This document shows, in pieces, positions 18,109-25,806 of a stretch of DNA of 64,000 nt; position 1 is the stretch's first letter; every line of letters begins with the position of its first letter. The stretch covers positions 62,001-126,000 of the forward strand of contig JAFGVK010000107.1 of assembly GCA_016938035.1 (NCBI GenBank), written 5' to 3'. The notes beneath the pieces were generated by a model. The model had not been told where the DNA came from. It did no database searches and worked only from the letters and a program-made list of their open reading frames with translations. The position numbers and the translations under genes are program-made. Source of the stretch: Deltaproteobacteria bacterium (GTDB lineage Bacteria; Myxococcota_A; UBA796; GCA-2862545).

Positions 18109-18971
18109 CACGCACCCCCAGAGTAGTCGTAGAAGCCCCTGCCCGACTTTCGCCCCAGCCAGCCGGCCTCGACGTACTTGGTGAGCAGCGGGCAGGGCCG
18201 GTACTTGGAGTCGCCGCCCATCCCGTCGTGGAGCACCTGCATGATGGAGAGGCAGGTGTCCAGCCCGATGAAATCCGCCAAGGTGAGGGGCCCCATTGGG
18301 ACGTTGGTGCCGAGCTTCATGGCCACGTCGATGTCCTCGACGCTGCCGATACCCTCGTAGAGGGCGTAGACCGCCTCGTTGATGTAGGGCATGAGCACCC
18401 TGTTGACGATGAAGCCGGGGATGTCGCGCGCCAGCACCGTGGTCTTGCCCATCTCCTGCGCCAGAGCGTTCACCCGCTGGTAGGTCTCGTCCGAGGTCGC
18501 GAGCCCGCGGATGATCTCCACCAGCTTCATCACCGGCACAGGGTTCATGAAGTGCATGCCGATGACCAGATCGGGCCGCTTGGTGCGCGCCGCGATCGCG
18601 GTGATCGAGATCGACGAGGTGTTGGTGGCGAGGACCGTGTCCTCCCCCACGATGGACGAGATCTTCTCGAACAGGCTGTACTTGAGCTCCACCCGCTCTG
18701 TGGCCGCCTCGACCACCAAATCGCAGCCAGCGAGCGCCTCCATCTCGGTGGTGAAGCTCAGCCGGGCCAGGGTGGCGTCGGCGTCTTCCTGCGTGAGCTT
18801 GCCCTTGCTGACCATGCGCCCGAGGTTCTTGGCGATCAGGGCCCTGGAGCGCTCCAGCACCCCCTCAGCGATGTCCACCACGGTGACGGGGTAGCCGGTC
18901 TGCGCTGCGACGTGGGCGATACCGCCACCCATCTGGCCCGCGCCGACCACACCGATTCTGCGAAAATGCAT
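18108..18971 (-). CDS. 3-hydroxyacyl-CoA (3-hydroxybutyryl-CoA) dehydrogenase
   Basis: This NAD-dependent enzyme of 287 residues has the Rossmann motif [11 protein letters not shown] at the N-terminus and the catalytic [15 protein letters not shown] near residue 138. A C-terminal domain holds the [18 protein letters not shown] helix. The start is the ATG with an AGAGG site six bases upstream; the longer frame adds 18 residues without support. It heads the acyl-CoA operon and is divergent from the STAND-like gene 45 bases away. Confidence 0.94.
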   Translation of the reverse strand: MHFRRIGVVGAGQMGGGIAHVAAQTGYPVTVVDIAEGVLERSRALIAKNLGRMVSKGKLTQEDADATLARLSFTTEMEALAGCDLVVEAATERVELKYSLFEKISSIVGEDTVLATNTSSISITAIAARTKRPDLVIGMHFMNPVPVMKLVEIIRGLATSDETYQRVNALAQEMGKTTVLARDIPGFIVNRVLMPYINEAVYALYEGIGSVEDIDVAMKLGTNVPMGPLTLADFIGLDTCLSIMQVLHDGMGGDSKYRPCPLLTKYVEAGWLGRKSGRGFYDYSGGA

Positions 18972-19015
18972 ACAACACCTCTCTCTCAGGGGGACATGCG
19001 GGTAACATCGGCCCC

Positions 19016-20812
19016 ATGCTCTCACAACCGCCCACCATGAACCTCTCCGCGACCCTCTATGGCAGGGAGGGCGCCCTGGAGCGCGCGGTCGCGGCGGCCC
19101 GGCAGGGAAAGATCTCGCTCTGTGGCCCAGCGGGCGTCGGTACCAGCGCCCTGGCGGCGGGAGTGGCGGCGGCGCTGATGCGGGGCGGCGACGCGGGCGG
19201 CGCCCACCTGGTGCGGATCACTCCGTGGACCCAGCCAGAGGACGCCACCAGAGCGCTGGGGATCGCCCTGGGCCTGTCCCTCCCAGGCGACGAGGCCTCG
19301 CTCCAACGTGCCCTCGACCGGGAGGAGCGCATCGTCGTCGTGCTCGACGACGCCGATCTGGCGCCTCAGTCCCTCGGCCACCTGCTCCGACTGGGCCCCA
19401 GGGTCTTCTGGATCGCCACCGGGCGGACAGCGGCGCTCGGCGAGGCCATCGCGGTGAGCCCGCTCTCCGACGAGGCGCTGACCCACCTGCTGCCCGAGGG
19501 GGTGGCGCCCGCGCCCTTCCAGGGCAACCCCCTGCTCGCCACCCTCGCGAGGCACACGGGGGACTCCACCCCGCAGCAGCTGCTCGCGGGCCGGCCCGCG
19601 GCGCTCCAGAACCCCTGGAGCGCCGCGCCCCAGGATGGGACCCCGTGGACCCATGAGGCGAGCGGGGCACCGCGCCGCGCGGTGCTCGAGTGGTACGGGC
19701 TGGGCATGGTCCCCGACCCCGAGGCGCTCGGCGCGGGGGTCCTCCGGGAGCGTGCTCACCTGATCAAGATCGCGACCGGATCGCCAGAGGCCCCCTCGCA
19801 CCAGGCGGTGATGCGCCTCAGACAGGCCGCGCGCCTCCCGGACCCGGAGAGCGCCTCGCTCGCAGGCGCCGCGGCGGCACGACAGCTGATGCGCTTCTCC
19901 CAGGTCCCGGAGGCGATCGCGCTGATCTACGACCTGCTAGAGCGGCCGGAGGCGCGCTCTCCCCTCGCCAGGGGCCTCCTCTACTGGGTGCAGGGAGACG
20001 CGCTGCTGCTCCAGGGCGCCGAGCACGCCGCGCGGCTCGCCCACGAGGACGCCTTCCACGCCCTCCGCGCCCACTCCGACCAGACCCTGGTCGTGACGCT
20101 CGCCGCTGGCTGCGCCCAGACCTGGGCCGCGCGGGGGCAGCTTGCGGTGGGGAGGCGCTGGATCGCGCAGCTGCGCGAGCTGGAGCCCACGTCGCCAGCG
20201 GCCCGGCGCGAGCGAGAGATCGTGGAGGGAGAGCTGGCCCTGCTGGAGGGCGCCCCAGCGGCGGAGGCTCTGCTGGAGGAGGCGGCGGCCGGGCTCGGCG
20301 GTCAGCAGAGCCCCCGCCGGGCGGGGGTCCACCTGGCGCTGGCCTCCGCGCACCTCCGCCGCCGCAGGTTCGCCGAGGCGCGAGAGGAGCTGCTCACGGC
20401 GGAGCGCCTCGCCAGGGGCGATCCTCAGACCCTGGCCAACCTGAGCCTCCGCAAGGCCGAGGTGGCCGCTACCACCGGTCACCTGTCGGACGCCTCCTCC
20501 TTGGCGGGCGAGGCCTACGCCCAGTACCGCAACCTCGGCTGCGTCCACGGGATGCTCCTCACCTACCGCCTGCGGGGAGACGTGCTGGCCCTTGGGGGCG
20601 ACCGGCCCGGCGCGATGCGGGAGTGGTCCAAGGCGATCCGCCTCTGCCTCCGCACGAGGAACCTGCTCCAGCTCGAGCGCATCCTCCACAGGGTGATCGC
20701 GGTGGAGGAGGAGGGCGCTGGGGGACCACACCTAGAGGAGCTCCAGGCGAGCCTGCGCGAGGTGCGCGCGCTGCGGTCAGGGCCCGCTAGCCGAGGGCCG
20801 ACACCGCGCTGA
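19016..20812 (+). CDS. STAND-like NTPase-related protein with TPR repeats, altered Walker A
   Basis: This 598-residue protein starts with a P-loop-like [11 protein letters not shown] (residues 36-46) in which the essential Lys of GK(S/T) is replaced by Thr. [12 protein letters not shown] near residue 105 is a Walker B-like strand, and WIATGR matches sensor segments of NB-ARC/AfsR-type STAND proteins. The C-terminal 350 residues are helical pairs rich in Ala and Leu, best read as TPR repeats. STAND proteins are signalling switches, but here NTP hydrolysis may be lost. Either of two close ATGs (the second seven codons on) could be the start; neither has a strong site. Confidence 0.75.
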   Translation: MLSQPPTMNLSATLYGREGALERAVAAARQGKISLCGPAGVGTSALAAGVAAALMRGGDAGGAHLVRITPWTQPEDATRALGIALGLSLPGDEASLQRALDREERIVVVLDDADLAPQSLGHLLRLGPRVFWIATGRTAALGEAIAVSPLSDEALTHLLPEGVAPAPFQGNPLLATLARHTGDSTPQQLLAGRPAALQNPWSAAPQDGTPWTHEASGAPRRAVLEWYGLGMVPDPEALGAGVLRERAHLIKIATGSPEAPSHQAVMRLRQAARLPDPESASLAGAAAARQLMRFSQVPEAIALIYDLLERPEARSPLARGLLYWVQGDALLLQGAEHAARLAHEDAFHALRAHSDQTLVVTLAAGCAQTWAARGQLAVGRRWIAQLRELEPTSPAARREREIVEGELALLEGAPAAEALLEEAAAGLGGQQSPRRAGVHLALASAHLRRRRFAEAREELLTAERLARGDPQTLANLSLRKAEVAATTGHLSDASSLAGEAYAQYRNLGCVHGMLLTYRLRGDVLALGGDRPGAMREWSKAIRLCLRTRNLLQLERILHRVIAVEEEGAGGPHLEELQASLREVRALRSGPASRGPTPR

Positions 20813-20844
20813 CCGCTCGCCGCCCCCGGCGCGCGCACGCCTCT

Positions 20845-20984
20845 CCCACCGGCCTCTGGGCCCGCCCCCCCCGGCGCTCCGCAGGGGCAGCGGCTGGGCG
20901 CCACCTCCCGAAGAGGATGCCCGAGAACGCTCCGTCCCGACCCACTGGTCCGATCGATCCCTCGGTCCCCCAGAGGCCGGTGGG
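20845..20984. repeat. perfect 16-base inverted repeat in intergenic gap
   Basis: The 244-base gap between two convergent genes contains CCCACCGGCCTCTGGG at 20845-20860 and its exact reverse complement at 20969-20984, with 108 bases between. The arms have no T-tract, so this is not an ordinary terminator. It could be a long-range hairpin or the ends of a small decayed element. The rest of the gap shows no reading frame I would trust. Confidence 0.6.
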
Positions 20985-21056
20985 TGCCCGCTCCCGGCGG
21001 CCCCTGCACGCCAGGACAGGCGACCACCGCCGACCCAGAGCCACCCGCCTGTGGCC

Positions 21057-21662
21057 CTAGTCTCCCAGGTGGCCCTCGATCGCCGCCACCACCATCGCGT
21101 CGGTGGGAGCGGGGGGGAGCACCTCCACCACCGACAGGTCACGCCCCACGACCCACACCCTGGGGTAGTCGAGGTTGGCGCCGAGCAGTGAGGACCAGCG
21201 CTTGCCCGGGTCCCCCAGCACCGGGGCTGAGATCCCGAAGTTATCGGCCCAAAAGACGAGATCGTCGACCTCTGGATCCTGCCCCTGGATGTCCTCGGCG
21301 AGCACCGTGAGGTAGACGAAGCCCTGGTCCCGGTACGCCTCCCAGCTCTCCTCGGTGTGCGCGGCGAGGTCCTGGCAGGGGGAGCACCACATGGTAGACA
21401 GGTCGAGCAGGATCACCTGCCCGTAGAACTGCCACAGGGAGACGGTCTGCCCGCGCTGGTCCAACAGCCGGAAATCGGGCACCACCTCGCCCTCGTCGAA
21501 GCCGCTCCCTACCAGTCCGTAGGGCGGCTCGCCCATCGGCCAGTCGTTCTCGGGGGCTTCCCAGCTCCACGGCTCGGACCCAGTGTCCTCGGTGTAGAGG
21601 TGAGGGACACACCCCGCCAGGGCGAGGAGCAGCATCAGCCCCCCTCCGAGTCGGGGAACCAC
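21057..21662 (-). CDS. thioredoxin-like (TlpA/ResA-type) lipoprotein
   Basis: This 201-residue protein has a lipobox LALAGC and a thioredoxin fold: VVPDFRLLDQRGQTVSLWQF, then VILLDLSTMWCSPCQDL with a CSPC redox pair near residue 91-94, and DYPRVWVVGRD carrying the cis-Pro region. It would act as a membrane-anchored thiol oxidoreductase or reductase in the periplasm. A GTG start is used because it provides an Arg before the hydrophobic core; an ATG nine codons later overlaps the rlmB stop and is an alternative. It is translationally linked to rlmB. Confidence 0.86.
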   Translation of the reverse strand: MVPRLGGGLMLLLALAGCVPHLYTEDTGSEPWSWEAPENDWPMGEPPYGLVGSGFDEGEVVPDFRLLDQRGQTVSLWQFYGQVILLDLSTMWCSPCQDLAAHTEESWEAYRDQGFVYLTVLAEDIQGQDPEVDDLVFWADNFGISAPVLGDPGKRWSSLLGANLDYPRVWVVGRDLSVVEVLPPAPTDAMVVAAIEGHLGD

Positions 21663-22390
21663 CCGTCCTGCCGGCGCTTCTCGTACATGAGCACCGCGGT
21701 GGCCACCGAGACGTTGAGAGACTCCAGCCCACCGGCGAGGGGGATGGAGACGATCTGATCACAGCGCGCCGCGAGGGTGGGCGAGAGCCCGCTGCCCTCC
21801 GCCCCCATCACCACCGCCAGCGCCCCAGACAGGCGCGCCTGCCCCAGCGACACGCCGCCCATGTCTGCGCCCACCACCGGGATCCCCGCCTTGCGGATGT
21901 GCTTGAGCGCAGAGGACAGGCCCTCGTGGATCACCGGGATCTCCTCCGCGGCGCCCATCGCCACCCGCTGCACCACCGGCGACACCGCCGCGCCGCGCCG
22001 GGTGGGCACGATCACCGCGTGCGCGCCGAAGCCGAGCGCGGATCGGAGGATGGCGCCCAGGTTGTGCTCATAGGCGAGCCCATCGGCGAGCACCAGGAAC
22101 GGGGCCTCGCCGGCCTCGAAGAGCCGGTCGATGAGCTGCTTGGTGGTGGGCGCGGACAGGGTGTCCACCGACGCCACAACGCCGTTGTGGACCCTGCCCT
22201 CGGCCTTGCGGTCGAGGAAGGCGCGCTCCACCCGCTCCACAGGGGTGCCCTTCGCCGCGGCGAGGGAGAGGATGCGCCCCACCCGCTCGTCCTCCTTCGC
22301 CCCTGTGTCGAGCCAGATGTGGTGAACGCGGCGCTTGCCCCTGGTGAGGCACTCGAGGACGGGGTTCCGTCCCTCTAGCTGGTCAGGCAT
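21635..22390 (-). CDS. rlmB: 23S rRNA 2'-O-methyltransferase, RlmB/SpoU family
   Basis: This is a SPOUT enzyme of 251 residues. An N-terminal substrate-binding domain (EGRNPVLECL) precedes the knot motifs: LADGLAYEHNLGAILRSALGFGAHAVIVP near residue 104, VVMGAEGSGLSP near 195 and IPLAGGLESLNVSVATAVLMYE near 220. The expected NPxN of motif 1 is replaced by YEHNLGA, keeping the Asn. The site GAGGAG is four bases before the ATG. Most members methylate G2251 of 23S rRNA; TrmH-like tRNA activity is an alternative. Confidence 0.9.
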   Translation of the reverse strand: MPDQLEGRNPVLECLTRGKRRVHHIWLDTGAKEDERVGRILSLAAAKGTPVERVERAFLDRKAEGRVHNGVVASVDTLSAPTTKQLIDRLFEAGEAPFLVLADGLAYEHNLGAILRSALGFGAHAVIVPTRRGAAVSPVVQRVAMGAAEEIPVIHEGLSSALKHIRKAGIPVVGADMGGVSLGQARLSGALAVVMGAEGSGLSPTLAARCDQIVSIPLAGGLESLNVSVATAVLMYEKRRQDGWFPDSEGG

Positions 22391-22399
22391 ACAGCTCCT

Positions 22400-23755
22400 C
22401 TACATCAACTTCGCGGCGAGCTCAGCGAGCTCGGAGCGCTCACCCTTGTGCAGGGTGACGTGCCCGGCGAGGGCGGTGTCCTTGAAGCGCTCCACCACAT
22501 AGGTGAGGCCGTTAGAGCGCGAGTCGACGTAGGGGTTGTCGATCTGCTCCGGGTCACCGGTGAGCACGACCTTCGTCCCCTCACCCGCCCTGGTGAGGAT
22601 GGTCTTGACCTCGTGGGCGGTCAGGTTCTGCGCCTCGTCCACGATCAGGTACTGCTGCGGCAGCGACCTGCCCCGGATGTAGGTGAGCGGCTCCACCTCC
22701 AGGATCTTCTTGTCGAGGAGGTAGGCATAGTTGGGCTCCCTGGTCTTCCCCTGTCCCGCGGTCCGGGTGGAGAGGAGCAGCTCCAGGTTGTCGAAAATCG
22801 GCTTCATCCAGGGGTTGAGCTTCTGCTCCACGTCGCCGGGGAGGAAGCCCATGTCACGCCCCAAGGGGAAGATGGGGCGGCTCACCAGCAGCTTGCGGTA
22901 GATCTCGTCATCCGCCACCTTCTTGAGCCCACAGGCCAGCGCCAGCAGGGTCTTCCCCGTGCCGGCCACCCCGTTGAGGGTCACCAGCTTGACGTCGTCG
23001 TCGAGGAGCAGCTCGATGGCGAACTCCTGCTCCTTGTTGCGGGGAGAGATGCCCCACACGTTGTCCCGACGACGGCGCACCGGACGGATCAGGCGCTTGT
23101 CGGTGGTCACGCGCCCCACCGCCGACTTTCGCCCCTCTTCTTCCTTGAGGATGACGCACTCGTTGGGGTGCAGGTCGGCGAACTCGTCGGCGGAGCCCTC
23201 GCCGTGCTCGTAGAGGGCGTCGATCCAGCTGCCCTCCACGGTGATCTCGCGCACGCCGGAGAACTCCGTGTCCACCCGGATCATCCCGCCCTGGTAGTCC
23301 TCGGACGGCACCCCCAACGCGTCGCACTTCAGGCGCATGTTGGTGTCGCGGGTGACCATAGTGACGACGGTCTCGTCACCGCGCTCCTCGTGCTCCATAA
23401 GGGCCATCTGGAGGATGCGGTTGTCGTTGTTGTCGGGACCCCAGTAGGGCGGCTTGCCCACGTCCCGCGCCACCGAGCGCACCTTGAGGCACCCGCCCCC
23501 CCGGAGCTTTACGCCCTCTCGGAGTGAGCCGCGCTCGCGGAGCTTGTCCAGGTAGCGAGAGATCGTGCGGGCGTTGCGCCCCAGCTCGTTGAGCTGCTTC
23601 TTGAACTGATCGACCTCCTCGATGACCGTCATGGGGATGACGACGTCGTGCTCCTCAAAGGTGAAGATCGCCTTCGGATCGTCGAGGAGTACGTTGGTGT
23701 CGAGGACATAGACGCGGCGGAGTGTGACAGAGGCGGGGACTTCAGCTTGACTCAC
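22400..23755 (-). CDS. PIN domain-PhoH ATPase fusion (PhoH2/YlaK type)
   Basis: This 451-residue protein has an N-terminal PIN RNase domain (RVYVLDTNVLLDDPKAIF, acidic residues near positions 18, 47 and 125). The C-terminal PhoH-type helicase-like ATPase has Walker A LNGVAGTGKTLLALACGL near residue 260 and Walker B YLIVDEAQNLTAHEVKTILTR near 365. PhoH2 proteins couple RNA unwinding to cleavage. A GTG start has GGAGG six bases upstream. It stands ten bases upstream of rlmB in the same orientation, consistent with an RNA-related operon. Confidence 0.93.
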   Translation of the reverse strand: MSQAEVPASVTLRRVYVLDTNVLLDDPKAIFTFEEHDVVIPMTVIEEVDQFKKQLNELGRNARTISRYLDKLRERGSLREGVKLRGGGCLKVRSVARDVGKPPYWGPDNNDNRILQMALMEHEERGDETVVTMVTRDTNMRLKCDALGVPSEDYQGGMIRVDTEFSGVREITVEGSWIDALYEHGEGSADEFADLHPNECVILKEEEGRKSAVGRVTTDKRLIRPVRRRRDNVWGISPRNKEQEFAIELLLDDDVKLVTLNGVAGTGKTLLALACGLKKVADDEIYRKLLVSRPIFPLGRDMGFLPGDVEQKLNPWMKPIFDNLELLLSTRTAGQGKTREPNYAYLLDKKILEVEPLTYIRGRSLPQQYLIVDEAQNLTAHEVKTILTRAGEGTKVVLTGDPEQIDNPYVDSRSNGLTYVVERFKDTALAGHVTLHKGERSELAELAAKLM

Positions 23756-23842
23756 GGGCTTCCTCCTCGCGCTGGGGCCGCGGGGAGGTGCCTCCGCGTA
23801 TCGGCGCGATTTTCAGTGCGGATTGTACCCCCTTCGCCGACC

Positions 23843-24415
23843 TCAGGGTGAGACGACTACGGTGTACTGGCGGGTTGTGAGGCCCTCGCGCGAGGCGCCC
23901 AGCCCAAATTGCACGTCGGGGTGGTCGAGGGTCACGGTTCCCCCCTGGTTCGCGCCGCGCCCCATGTAGACGTAGAGCGGGCCCCCGCTGGGCCCCGCAG
24001 AGCGCGCCTTCATCTCGACGGTGTTCTCGCCTGGCGTCAGCCACGGCGCGATGTCGAGGATGACCTGCGGATCGCCCGACCGCACCAGCCTGGCCTTGCG
24101 CCCGTTGATCCACACCTCGACGACGTGCCCCACAGAGGCCGCGTCGTCGGTCACCAGCCACCACCTGCCCGCGGGCACCAGGCCGCTTGGCGGCGGCGGG
24201 GGTTCAGCGGGCGCAGGCTCAGCCTCAATGACGAAGCCGGGGGCCTCTATGTGCACGTTTCCGTCCGCGTCAAAGCGGACCTCAGCGTTGGGGAAGGTCT
24301 GATCGGTGAGGCGATCGGTCACCTCTACGCCATTCACAAAGACCTGAGCCGCGAGGGCCAACCCGGTCCACACGATCAACATGCAGCCTCCAAAAACAAA
24401 AAGGGGAACCCTCAT
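23843..24415 (-). CDS. exported protein of unknown function
   Basis: The start chosen is the ATG with GGGGAG seven bases upstream, giving 190 residues and a good signal peptide (MRVPLFVFGG, hydrophobic core, GLALA). An ATG eleven codons later has GGAGG four bases upstream and would leave only a stub of a signal. The mature part has a Pro-rich spacer and beta-rich segments such as VVEVWINGRKARLVRSG and WLTPGENTVEMKARS, like a galactose-binding-type beta-sandwich. The initiation region coincides with the putative secF terminator hairpin. Function is unknown. Confidence 0.75.
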   Translation of the reverse strand: MRVPLFVFGGCMLIVWTGLALAAQVFVNGVEVTDRLTDQTFPNAEVRFDADGNVHIEAPGFVIEAEPAPAEPPPPPSGLVPAGRWWLVTDDAASVGHVVEVWINGRKARLVRSGDPQVILDIAPWLTPGENTVEMKARSAGPSGGPLYVYMGRGANQGGTVTLDHPDVQFGLGASREGLTTRQYTVVVSP

Positions 24416-24430
24416 CGGAGAGCTCCCCTT
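24388..24430 (-). terminator. rho-independent terminator after secF
   Basis: On the minus strand AAGGGGAG can pair with TTCCCCTT (eight pairs, one G-T), the loop can add CTC/GAG pairs, and a T-rich tract TTTTTGTTTTT follows. This has the form of an intrinsic terminator 25 bases after the secF stop. It overlaps the start of the next gene on the same strand. Confidence 0.65.
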
Positions 24431-24453
24431 CCGCACTATCGCGTCTCAGCGGC

Positions 24454-25794
24454 TCAGGCGCGCTCTTTCGCCAGTCTGGCCCGCTCGCGCCGGCGCTTCT
24501 CGCTCTCGGAGAGCCCCTCGTCGGGATCCGCTGCGCCCTCCGCGGCGGACGCCTCCGCCTCGGCGAGCGCGGTGCCCGCGGCCGAGCGCGGCGCCTCCTC
24601 CACCGGCCCAGCGACCGGGTGCGCCGCCGGTTCGGAGTCCACCGGCCCGGCGCCGATCACGATCTTCGCGAGCCAGGGCTTGACGTCCTGCATCACCAGG
24701 ATCATCGGGCTCGCGACGAACACCGTGGAGTAGGTCCCGACCACGATGCCGATCATCATCGCCAGCGCGAAGTTCTCGATTACCGGCCCACCGAGCACCA
24801 GGAAGGCGACCATGGCCATCATCGTGGTGACCGAGGTGGCGATGGTGCGCGAGATCGTCTCGTTGATAGACACGTTGAGCAGACCCGGGAGATCCGAGCG
24901 CCGGTAGCGGGCCATGTTCTCGCGGATGCGGTCGTAGATGACGATGGTGTCGTTGAGCGAGTAGCCCACGATGGTGAGGAGCGCCCCCACGATGGGGAGG
25001 TTGAGCTCCCGCTGGAAGAGGACGAAGATGCCCAGGGTGAGCGACACGTCGTGGAACAGCGCGATGATCGCCCCTGGGGCGAAGCCGATATCAAAGCGGA
25101 AGGCCACGTAGAGCAGCACCAAGCCCAGGGTCGCGGCGACCGCCACCACCCCCTGCCGCCGCAGCTCGCCGCCCACCTTCGGGCCCACCGCGTCGGTCGC
25201 GATGACCGTGAAGTCCTTCCCCTGCATCACCGAGTGCAGCTGCGCCTCCACCTGCCGGGAGAGGCCGGGGAGCTTGAGGATGACCTGGTTGTCGTCGAGG
25301 CCCTCCTTGACCTGGATGCCCTCGATGCTCTTGACCACCTCGCGGACGTCCTTGGCCTCCACCTTGGGGCCGGTGTACTCGATAGACAGGCGCGCGCCGA
25401 CCTCCGCGTCGAAGTGCATCGCGGTGGCCCACTGGGGACCGTAGGCTTGATCGAGCAGGCCCTTGACCTCCTGCTGGAACTCCGCGGCGCCGAAGCTCGC
25501 GTCCTGGATGCGGACGATGAATTCGTGGTCATCGTCGCCGCCCACCTGCTGGACCGCGTCGTCGGACAAGCCGAGGGCGTGGAGTCCGGTGCGGACCTCA
25601 CCGATCTGCACGTCCTCCTTGAACTGGATGTGGATCTCGGTGCCGCCGGTGAAGTCGATGCCCCAGTTGGGGCCCATGGTGAAGACCAGGACCCACGAGG
25701 CGATGACGAGCAGGGTGGAGATCGTCCCAGCCAGCCTGCGCTTGCCCACGAAGTCGATGTTCGTGTCGTAAAAGAGACTCTTGAACCATTCCAT
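24454..25794 (-). CDS. secF: protein translocase subunit SecF
   Basis: This inner-membrane protein works with SecD to drive protein export using the proton gradient. Of 446 residues, the first membrane segment is followed by the family motif NWGIDFTGGTE near residue 45. The C-terminal half carries five membrane segments with GALLTIVGYSLNDTIVIYDRIREN near residue 270 and TMMAMVAFLVLGGPVIENFALAMMIGIVVGTYSTVFVASP near 325. A hydrophilic Ala/Glu-rich tail of about 75 residues extends it beyond the usual 310-330. It follows secD by 12 bases. Confidence 0.97.
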   Translation of the reverse strand: MEWFKSLFYDTNIDFVGKRRLAGTISTLLVIASWVLVFTMGPNWGIDFTGGTEIHIQFKEDVQIGEVRTGLHALGLSDDAVQQVGGDDDHEFIVRIQDASFGAAEFQQEVKGLLDQAYGPQWATAMHFDAEVGARLSIEYTGPKVEAKDVREVVKSIEGIQVKEGLDDNQVILKLPGLSRQVEAQLHSVMQGKDFTVIATDAVGPKVGGELRRQGVVAVAATLGLVLLYVAFRFDIGFAPGAIIALFHDVSLTLGIFVLFQRELNLPIVGALLTIVGYSLNDTIVIYDRIRENMARYRRSDLPGLLNVSINETISRTIATSVTTMMAMVAFLVLGGPVIENFALAMMIGIVVGTYSTVFVASPMILVMQDVKPWLAKIVIGAGPVDSEPAAHPVAGPVEEAPRSAAGTALAEAEASAAEGAADPDEGLSESEKRRRERARLAKERA

Positions 25795-25806
25795 GACGGC
25801 TAATCC

